Translations under genes and position numbers: made by a program
Notes under the pieces: generated by a model
Database searches by the model: none
The model's input: the letters and a program-made list of their open reading frames with translations, nothing else
What the model was told of the DNA's origin: nothing
DNA from: Patescibacteria group bacterium UBA2135
GTDB lineage: Bacteria; Patescibacteriota; Minisyncoccia; Phycocordibacterales; UBA2135
Assembly: GCA_002327685.1 (NCBI GenBank)
Contig: DCXN01000003.1
Coordinates: forward strand, 1 to 64,000
DNA length: 64,000 nucleotides
Reading direction: 5' to 3'
Part shown: positions 58,453 to 64,000 of the stretch, in pieces
Layout: every line of letters begins with the position of its first letter
Position numbering within the stretch: position 1 is the stretch's first letter

Positions 58453-58607
58453 GAAACGCCGTCAGGTCTGGCCTTCCCGCCTGCCATCGCCCGACTGACC
58501 TTTGCGGACGATTAGGCAGTGGCGGGCAGGGAGGAGGAGCGGAGCGACGGGCCTCGGTCTCGGATAATTCTATACCAAGCACTACAAGGCTTTTCTGACG
58601 GCTTTTA
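58453..58607. repeat. R2 hairpin repeat, copy f (interrupted)
   Basis: Outer arms AAACGCCGTCAG/CTGACGGCTTT; the inner GGTCTGGCC arm is followed by an inserted hairpin CCCGCCTGCC/GGCAGTGGCGGG before the usual GGAGGAGCGGAGCGACGGGC. Confidence 0.7.
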
Positions 58608-58609
58608 GT

Positions 58610-58875
58610 TTACTGTTTCAATGCTCCTCGGAACAAAGTGTAAATTGCTTATCCTCGTAAAACAAGCTATCCTTAGATTGGATGCTTGAGCAGTGCCGAG
58701 GCTAATACGGCGAGATCAGCACGCTAGCCCGAATACCTCGACAGTACTTTGACCGGCCTTAGCTTCAAAGTTGAGGAACGTCGTCCGTAACTATAACGGA
58801 CCTTCGCTTGAGCATCCACTTTCTTCTAGCCATTTCTTTGGAAGTGGTTTTTCTATTATAAGAAGCTCTTCATAC
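58610..58875 (+). ncRNA. Candidate structured non-coding RNA
   Basis: TGGATGCTTGAGC (58680) and GCTTGAGCATCCA (58807) are near mirror ends that allow AGCATCCA/TGGATGCT-type pairing; inner stems include CTTTGACCGG.../CTTCAAAG and GTCCGT/ACGGAC (about 58785-58802). It ends in a plus-strand terminator CCACTT/AAGTGG plus five T (58828-58865). No open frame. It does not show the signature motifs of RNase P RNA in the proper order, tmRNA or SRP RNA. Confidence 0.4.
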
Positions 58876-59030
58876 TCTGATCATACTCTGAACCTACCCC
58901 GAACTACCTGACTGCTTAGAACGATGTTGAAACCTGTTTTATTTTATCAAATTAATCACTCGACAAAGATTCAAATGGCAGATAATGCTCGAATATTTTA
59001 ATGAACATCGAGCTGTCCACAGAAACAAGA

Positions 59031-59063
59031 AAGCCGCCTACTTCAAACATAAAGTGACGGCTT
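59031..59063 (-). terminator. Terminator
   Basis: AAGCCGCC/GACGGCTT-type stem with T-rich end on the minus strand. Confidence 0.6.
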
Positions 59064-59070
59064 ATATTAA

Positions 59071-59457
59071 TTAGGAATCTCCGAGAAAAGAATCCAGACT
59101 CTCTTTATTAAATTCCATGCAATGACCAACGATAACCAGAACATCACGTGGCTTAAACCACACTGCTTCAAGATTCCGCCCTTTGAACTTATCTTCGCCT
59201 TCACGAAAATTTCGCTGAAATACAGCAGTTGAGGCACCGTGTGTTCCATATTCATGAAAAAACCAACGCTGTCCATCATCTTCTAAAGGATCCCCTCGAA
59301 AGAGGAGGCATGGAACAGTACTTTGTTCACTTGGACCAGAAAACGCGACAGCATCGATTTTTGGAAAAGTACGTCCTTTGCAATCAAAAAGGTGTTGCCC
59401 TTTTACCTCAACCACTTTTAACACAGTAACAAACAAACCTTTTGATATCTCAAACAT
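59071..59457 (-). CDS. Hypothetical soluble protein
   Basis: 128 residues, beta-rich. FVTVLKVVEVKGQHLFDCKG, then GPSEQSTVPCLLFRGDPLED and a C-terminal RNLEAVWFKPRDVLVIVGHC. GGTAGG lies about 4-9 nt before ATG. Not recognised. Monocistronic with its own terminator. Confidence 0.65.
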   Translation of the reverse strand: MFEISKGLFVTVLKVVEVKGQHLFDCKGRTFPKIDAVAFSGPSEQSTVPCLLFRGDPLEDDGQRWFFHEYGTHGASTAVFQRNFREGEDKFKGRNLEAVWFKPRDVLVIVGHCMEFNKESLDSFLGDS

Positions 59458-59584
59458 TTCTACCTACCTTTAAATTTAATATCAAAATTCTAATACAGTA
59501 ATAACACTATGTAATTTCTTTTGCAACAGATTACCGCGGGCTAACGAGATAGTTTTTTATGCGACGTAAACGGAAACAGTCACA

Positions 59585-60439
59585 TTAATTTCTCACATTC
59601 TTCCCATCGCTCTTAAAAATAATCGTCCCCTGCTCGTCTGTCCTCAAAATTTCACTTTCAAATTGTTCAAGGCGCGCAATCACCTCTTCGTGAGGGTGAC
59701 CGTATCTATTTGCCACGCCAGCCGATATGACAGAAAATAATGGTGACGCATACCCAAGAAACAAATCGGATGTAGAGGTTTTTGAGCCATGATGACCAAT
59801 CTTCAACACATCAACGTCAATCATTTTCCCATCAAGCGAAACAACAAAGTTTTCCATCTTTTGCGACGCGTCACCTGTGAAAAGAAATGATGTATCTTCA
59901 TAAATCAGTTTCGCAATAATTGATGCATCATTCGCGCTCACTCCAGACATGTCTCTGTCAGGAAACAAAACAAGTAAGTACACTTTTTCATCCAAAAATA
60001 TTTTCATTCCACGCCGCGCTATAACATTCTCACTTCCCTCTAACGCAATCAAACGCACTAGCTCCTCGTACGCACCTGTTTCTACCGCAATACCAGGCTC
60101 AATAAAATAATCAACTTTAAAATTTTTCAAAACCGCCGGAAGCCCACCGATATGATCTTTGTCCGGATGTGTTGCAAGCACAACATCAATTGAACGATCA
60201 TAAAATGGCATAACAGTGGAAAGCTCCTGCAAAACGCGAGTATTCCCTCCACCGTCTATAAGCATTTGATTCCCATTTGGCGCTTCAATAAAAACCGCAT
60301 CCCCCTGCCCCACATCCAAAAACGCAACCGTCAAAATCCCCGCGCGTTCCTCACCAAAAATCGCACACCAAATCAAGGCGTTCGCAAAGAAAAGCACGCC
60401 AAGAAAATACCATTTTGCGTTTTGGCGGATAGATTCCAT
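59585..60439 (-). CDS. ComEC/Rec2-like metallo-beta-lactamase-fold hydrolase
   Basis: 284 residues. N-terminal membrane helix (WYFLGVLFFANALIWCAIFG, about 10-29), then LTVAFLDVGQGDAVFIEAPN (about 36-55), LATHPDKDHIGGLP (about 89-102, metal ligands), IYEDTSFLFTGDASQKMENF and LKIGHHGSKTSTSD (about 212-225). This is the extracellular nuclease-like domain of ComEC without the channel; anchored outside it may degrade or process DNA during uptake. A truncated copy of its 5' end lies at 61531-61650. Confidence 0.9.
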   Translation of the reverse strand: MESIRQNAKWYFLGVLFFANALIWCAIFGEERAGILTVAFLDVGQGDAVFIEAPNGNQMLIDGGGNTRVLQELSTVMPFYDRSIDVVLATHPDKDHIGGLPAVLKNFKVDYFIEPGIAVETGAYEELVRLIALEGSENVIARRGMKIFLDEKVYLLVLFPDRDMSGVSANDASIIAKLIYEDTSFLFTGDASQKMENFVVSLDGKMIDVDVLKIGHHGSKTSTSDLFLGYASPLFSVISAGVANRYGHPHEEVIARLEQFESEILRTDEQGTIIFKSDGKNVRN

Positions 60440-60466
60440 TTAGGAGAGTATAGCAAAGAGAACAAA

Positions 60467-60500
60467 AAGAAAAAGCCGTCTCGCCAAACGACGAGACGAC
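60467..60500 (-). terminator. Terminator
   Basis: AGCCGTCTCG/CGAGACGAC-type stem; TTTTTC follows on the minus strand. Confidence 0.8.
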
Positions 60501-60513
60501 AAATATAAAACTT

Positions 60514-60891
60514 CTAGATATCAAAGAAAAGATACCCAAGCTCCTCACCAGCTGGTTGGCTTGAAAGCGACACGCAATCTTCACGCGAAGAAAACTGTTT
60601 CACTAAACGAAGACATGTCGCTACCCCCTCTACAATATCAGAGTGTAGTGAGAGATTCTGGTTTTGCGTGCTCCAATTGCACGGAGCATGTCGTGCCCTT
60701 CGCAAGATTCCCAAAACCATGTCGCCGTTGCTGTTTTGGGACACGCCTGCTAACTGCTCAATGAGACGGTCTAGATTTTCGTGCGAATGGTTGATATCTG
60801 GACGCGGAATTGACGGCATTGGTCCCTTCCGAATCAGTTCATCCGCGGCGTTGAATGCTAACAGCGCTAAATCGCTAAAAACTAAGGCCAC
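60514..60891 (-). CDS. Hypothetical soluble protein
   Basis: 125 residues from GTG 60891, chosen because AAGGAGG lies 5 nt upstream; the frame also extends a few codons through that site. Helical N-terminus (FSDLALLAFNAADELIRKGP), a Pro/His-rich turn (SIPRPDINHSHENLDRLIEQ), one SRRARHAPCN-like segment and an acidic C-terminus (AGEELGYLFFDI). TTGACA at 60947-60952 may be its -35 box. Not recognised. Confidence 0.6.
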   Translation of the reverse strand: MALVFSDLALLAFNAADELIRKGPMPSIPRPDINHSHENLDRLIEQLAGVSQNSNGDMVLGILRRARHAPCNWSTQNQNLSLHSDIVEGVATCLRLVKQFSSREDCVSLSSQPAGEELGYLFFDI

Positions 60892-60984
60892 AAGGTCCTC
60901 CTTCAAGGGTAATTCTGCATTCTTTTTACATGTAACTCAAAAACTTGTCAAGCAACAGTGACGCTCCTGTACATACACAAAAAA

Positions 60985-61257
60985 TTACCGATAAATATCC
61001 TTCCGATTGCCAACGTAAAGAAAATGTACGTTCTTGGCATCAATAAAACGAAATTTGATACGATAGTCTTTATTAATCCAAAAACTCCACACTTGCTCAT
61101 GATGTGGTTCCAATTTTTTAGCACGAAGAGACGTGTGAAATGGGTTCTTACGAAATAATTCTGTCTTCATTTCTGCTCTTCGTTGAACAACAGCTGGTAG
61201 CTTCTTATATAACCGAGTAAACGTTGGTGTGATAAAAATCTCCAACATACATATCAT
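60985..61257 (-). CDS. RelE/ParE-superfamily toxin
   Basis: 90 residues. MLEIFITPTFTRLYKKLPAV (from about residue 4), LEPHHEQVWSFWINKDYRIK and NVHFLYVGNRKDIYR follow the RelE-fold order of beta strands, with the basic and aromatic residues (Lys, Arg, His, Tyr) used in ribosome-dependent mRNA cleavage. ATG 61257 overlaps the antitoxin stop as ATGA, so translation is coupled. Confidence 0.85.
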   Translation of the reverse strand: MICMLEIFITPTFTRLYKKLPAVVQRRAEMKTELFRKNPFHTSLRAKKLEPHHEQVWSFWINKDYRIKFRFIDAKNVHFLYVGNRKDIYR

Positions 61258-61454
61258 TTACGAAGTTCGCGCAAGGATTTTATTTTGCGCGCCTTACCTT
61301 CTTTTGATTCTTTCAATGATTTGTTGAGAGATTTTAGAAAGTCAGAGTTATACAACCCAAAAACATCCGCCAGCTTTTCCCACTGGTTGAGGTCAATTTC
61401 TATCTTAATTTTTTTCCGTGAGTTTAGTTTATCTAAAATAGTTATTGTTGCCAT
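61254..61454 (-). CDS. Antitoxin partner of the RelE-like toxin
   Basis: 66 residues. N-terminal strand (MATITILDKLNSRKKIKIEI) that may form a DNA-binding or dimerisation segment, then helices (LNQWEKLADVFGLYNSDFLK) and a charged C-terminus (SKEGKARKIKSLRELRK) suited to wrap around the toxin. Identified mainly by its position and 4-nt overlap with the toxin. Confidence 0.75.
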   Translation of the reverse strand: MATITILDKLNSRKKIKIEIDLNQWEKLADVFGLYNSDFLKSLNKSLKESKEGKARKIKSLRELRK

Positions 61455-61530
61455 TCGCTTTAATTTATCACACTTTTACCGATTTCGCAATTTCGTTTCA
61501 CCCGAAAAATGAAAGGTTGCAATGCCTGTT

Positions 61531-61650
61531 TTACATCCACATCGTCAAAACCGCGCGCTCCTCACCAAAAATTGCGTACCAAATCAAAGCATTCGCAAAA
61601 AAAAGCACGCCAAGAAAATACCATTTTGCGTTTTGCTTAATATTCTTCAT
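61531..61650 (-). pseudogene. Truncated copy of the ComEC-like hydrolase N-terminus
   Basis: 39 codons beginning MKNIKQNAKWYFLGVLFFAN and ending VLTMWM before a stop; the first 30 residues are almost the same as the membrane anchor of the gene at 59585-60439, the catalytic domain is missing. Its ATG overlaps the stop of the patatin-like gene (ATGA), so it may still be translated as a small membrane peptide. Confidence 0.8.
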
Positions 61651-62561
61651 AAGGACAGCGATTCAACTACCTTGTTGCCCATCTCTAATCCAGTCTGCCA
61701 AGCGGCTTTAAGCATTTTAGGGTCAGTAGTTCTTGATCGAACATTAAAATTATTCGGAGGAGCAATAAGTGTTATGTGGGGATTGTTTTGTATTGATTCC
61801 AAGTCCATTTTTAACCTGTCTTCTGTTGTTGCATATGAACGATACAAAGTTGGATCGTCAAACATCCAACTCATAAACTTTCCCTCAAATATGTTTTTCA
61901 TCTTGTAACTAAATTTTCTTCGGATTGGGCTGTTCAAAATAATAATTATCTTGCTATTTGGATGCAATTTCAAAAGAGAGTCCAGCCCGATGATATCCAT
62001 AATGGCTCCGTCTATATACCGAGAGCCATCAATGACTGGAACTTTATGAACGTATGGAAATGGTTTAACACCAGCTTTTAGTATCTCCAGGATATCTGGA
62101 CGACGTGCTTCAATATATTCAACAGTATGAGTCTCTAGGTTGAAAAGCTTCACATACAACGGAATTGACTGAGAAAGAATCCGATTGGTATTCAAATACT
62201 TTTCGTTTTTCACAACATTCATTAAATAATCAACGTCAAGCGCATCTTGTAACTTATTTTGTGGAACCGATTTTATAAATTTATTTTGGAATCGTTGCCA
62301 AGTGCCAATCCAAAACCCCTTAGTAGAAATGAAATTTTTATTTAAATCCTCCCAAAACATAGACGACCCATACGGTGTTTGTCTTGCTAAAAAATATGCT
62401 CCGATCAAAACACCGGCGGATGCTCCATAAACAGCCTTTATCCTTGGATAAATACTATGTCGTTCAAATGCTGTGGAAACTCCTGCCCCGAATGATCCTG
62501 TCATGGTGCCTCCGGCAAAATATATAACAAACTTATCTGAAGAGTCTTTTTTATTATTCAT
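61647..62561 (-). CDS. Patatin-like phospholipase
   Basis: 304 residues. GGTMTG (17-22) oxyanion loop, GASAG (46-50) nucleophile elbow with Ser48, and DGA (184-186) with Asp184 complete the Ser-Asp dyad. LYVKLFNLETHTVEYIEARR is typical of bacterial patatins. It hydrolyses acyl groups of phospholipids; in a CPR cell dependent on others it could recycle or attack host membranes (inference). No signal peptide. Confidence 0.92.
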   Translation of the reverse strand: MNNKKDSSDKFVIYFAGGTMTGSFGAGVSTAFERHSIYPRIKAVYGASAGVLIGAYFLARQTPYGSSMFWEDLNKNFISTKGFWIGTWQRFQNKFIKSVPQNKLQDALDVDYLMNVVKNEKYLNTNRILSQSIPLYVKLFNLETHTVEYIEARRPDILEILKAGVKPFPYVHKVPVIDGSRYIDGAIMDIIGLDSLLKLHPNSKIIIILNSPIRRKFSYKMKNIFEGKFMSWMFDDPTLYRSYATTEDRLKMDLESIQNNPHITLIAPPNNFNVRSRTTDPKMLKAAWQTGLEMGNKVVESLSL

Positions 62562-62666
62562 TAGTCTTCATTTTACAAGATTACCTATTTTTTAAAAGAA
62601 TCTTTTTACCTCACTGAAGTTTTACAAAAGGATTCCATTGCAGATTAACATACATATCAGTACAAA

Positions 62667-62702
62667 AAGAAAAAGCCGCGACTACCCAAAGCAATCGCGG
62701 CT
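62667..62702 (-). terminator. Terminator
   Basis: AGCCGCGA/TCGCGGCT stem with TTTTTC on the minus strand. Confidence 0.85.
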
Positions 62703-62725
62703 CTACCTGGAGGATTTAAAGCAAA

Positions 62726-63379
62726 TCAACCAAGACATTCCCTAATTCTATTCAACGTCTCTCTACCATCTAAATCACGAACGCTTGATGCCGGAATATT
62801 TACATGAGCTAATGTACGGTATCGTTCAAGTCGCCTTTTAAGCAAAATTGGATAACACCGCCTTAAGGCGTCCTCTTTGGACTCACCTGCGTTCATTGAA
62901 AAATGACCGCACCAAATAACAGGTTTTGGATTACTAAAAAATTGCTCTATCATGCAGTCTAGAGAATCATTACCAACGTCAAGGTGAACTACAAGACAAC
63001 TCTCGTACAAAACCTGAAGAGTCTCTGCATTAAGATGAACAACACTTCCTGTCGTGTCAAGCACAAGGTTTTTACCGCTTGTCTGAATTGATGCGCGTCT
63101 AGTAAGTTGGTCTTCAGATCTTAAATAACATTTTTCACGCTCTTGATAACCTGTATCAGAAGGATGCCCTAGCCATGAAGATATATCTGTCATGGAATGA
63201 AAATTAAACATTTCCTGGATTTTTTCATCAACATGATGCCAGGAAAAGCCTAGTTTACAACAAAGCACCTTTGATCTATAACTTTTCCCTGCATTTGACA
63301 TCCCGACGAAAGAAAGTCTCAGGGTTTGCCCAGCAACGTGCGTATCAAACTCGCTCTGCTTCAACTGTCCAATGCTCAT
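62726..63379 (-). CDS. Shikimate-kinase-like P-loop protein
   Basis: 217 residues. LRLSFVGMSNAGKSYRSKVL (about 20-39) has the Walker A GMSNAGKS; LGFSWHHVDEKIQEMF (about 43-58) with the Asp-Glu pair matches shikimate-kinase-like substrate binding, and SGKNLVLDTTGSVVHLNAET is the Walker B region. TAAGGGG precedes ATG. A small-molecule kinase is likely; the shikimate pathway itself is not represented here. Confidence 0.75.
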   Translation of the reverse strand: MSIGQLKQSEFDTHVAGQTLRLSFVGMSNAGKSYRSKVLCCKLGFSWHHVDEKIQEMFNFHSMTDISSWLGHPSDTGYQEREKCYLRSEDQLTRRASIQTSGKNLVLDTTGSVVHLNAETLQVLYESCLVVHLDVGNDSLDCMIEQFFSNPKPVIWCGHFSMNAGESKEDALRRCYPILLKRRLERYRTLAHVNIPASSVRDLDGRETLNRIRECLG

Positions 63380-63520
63380 AAATTTCCCCTTATGTACTTT
63401 TTACAAGAATTATCTGGAGCAATAGTATCAAAGATATATTTTTTAAGCAACGAAATCACAAGAAGAAATGCTTTTGTTCGGTTTTTAAATCTGAAATTAA
63501 ATGTTATCCACACCACACGC

Positions 63521-63548
63521 TTGCGAATTCTACTGTTTAGACTATCAT
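63521..63548 (+). promoter_or_regulatory. Possible promoter of the last gene
   Basis: TTGCGA, 16-nt spacer, TATCAT, about 55 nt before the start codon at 63604. A perfect DnaA-box-like TTATCCACA lies just upstream (63504-63512). Confidence 0.4.
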
Positions 63549-63603
63549 GTTGTTAATTTGTGTCGATTTATAAAAAATTAAAAGCTAAACAAGCAATATA
63601 TTT

Positions 63604-64000
63604 ATGCAAGAAACTACATTGCGGAAAAGTGATTCCGTGCAACATAATGTCTCACAATTTATTGACCCCATTGACCCTATTGAATTTGATTCCACCGCAA
63701 AGAAATTGCGGTATTTTTTTGCCTCACGAGGCTTTATTGAGGTCCCAACGCAACACCGGCTTTCTATTTTAGCGGCCTGTGAAGACCCGCAAACTATCGC
63801 AACATATTCATATCTTGGCACTAAATGGCCCCTCCCTCAGACCGGACAAATGTGGCTTGAACACGAACTCCTGAGACGGCCGGATATTCCCGGTCTTTTT
63901 TGTATAAGCTACAGCTTTCGCGCCGAACCAAACCCTATTCCCGGGCGGCACAATCTTACATTCCCTATGTTTGAGTTTGAAGCAAAGGGCGATATGGAAA
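63604..64000 (+). CDS. Class II aminoacyl-tRNA synthetase-like protein (partial)
   Basis: 132 codons before the window ends, no stop. AKKLRYFFASRGFIEVPTQH (about 33-52) and LEHELLRRPDIPGLFCISYS with FRAEPNPIPGRHNLTFPMFE (about 90-128) resemble motif 1/2 of AspRS/AsnRS/LysRS-type class II enzymes, where FRAExxxxxRHxxEFxMxE is the motif 2 loop. No N-terminal anticodon-binding OB domain precedes it, so an EpmA/AsnA-like or truncated paralogue is likely. The ATG has no Shine-Dalgarno site. Confidence 0.7.
   Translation, partial: MQETTLRKSDSVQHNVSQFIDPIDPIEFDSTAKKLRYFFASRGFIEVPTQHRLSILAACEDPQTIATYSYLGTKWPLPQTGQMWLEHELLRRPDIPGLFCISYSFRAEPNPIPGRHNLTFPMFEFEAKGDME

Larger units (their letters stand above)
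58342..59066. other. Gene-free region with R2 element and possible RNA
   Basis: Contains R2 copy f (58453-58607), a possible structured RNA (58610-58875) and an A/T-rich tail. No protein gene supported. Confidence 0.6.

Noticed and set aside
58610..58875. RNase P RNA or tmRNA
   Set aside because: The conserved motifs are absent or in the wrong order, and no tRNA-like 3' end is present.

Overview
The window looks like a chromosomal segment of a Patescibacteria/CPR bacterium, most likely of the Parcubacteria (Paceibacteria) type. Supporting signs: the 23S rRNA gene carries several large insertions and has no 16S gene beside it; the surface proteins combine an N-terminal membrane anchor, coiled coil and peptidoglycan-binding-like modules in the way common in that group; there is a REP-associated tyrosine transposase, small winged-helix proteins fused to nucleotidyltransferase-like domains, and very few metabolic genes. 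TGA is used as a stop (for example in the overlapping toxin/antitoxin pair near 61.25 kb), so the code is the standard one. The assignment is by eye, without database searches.

Layout. 0-1.4 kb: 5' part of 23S rRNA on the minus strand; one expansion helix holds a complete oppositely oriented gene (promoter, 39-aa membrane peptide, terminator). 1.4-3.9 kb: three tandem paralogous cassettes for helical-repeat proteins, punctuated by an identical hairpin. 3.9-23 kb: a mosaic of mostly single-gene transcription units, each with a near-consensus promoter, good Shine-Dalgarno site and terminator, mostly of unknown function (small membrane proteins, zinc-ribbon proteins, a ClpX zinc domain without the ATPase, an Nfu_N-like protein), separated by a palindromic REP-like family (R1). 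Ribosomal genes rplJ and rplL lie inside this mosaic, and a GIY-YIG gene bounded by inverted repeats sits between the L10 leader and rplJ. A RAYT transposase at 23 kb is flanked by R1 copies. 24-32 kb: a surface-protein block including a 1207-residue S-layer-like protein.

33-64 kb is more conventional: ftsK, recA, an ECF-like sigma factor, rpsF-ssb-rpsR, an HtrA protease, tatD, metG, glyS, an M16 peptidase, an AI-2E-type permease, an ABC-F ATPase, a ComEC-like hydrolase, a RelE-type toxin/antitoxin pair, a patatin-like lipase and, running off the end, a class II aminoacyl-tRNA synthetase-like gene. A second hairpin family (R2) is scattered over the whole window, including this part.

The main theme is repeat-driven remodelling: shared promoters, leaders, 3' flanks and gene fragments have been copied from place to place, and at least three palindromic families (R1 with its RAYT, R2, and elements with CCCCCTCACTCG termini) are candidates for mobile DNA. 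The most unusual items are the gene inside the 23S rRNA insertion and the GIY-YIG element placed inside the L10 regulatory unit.
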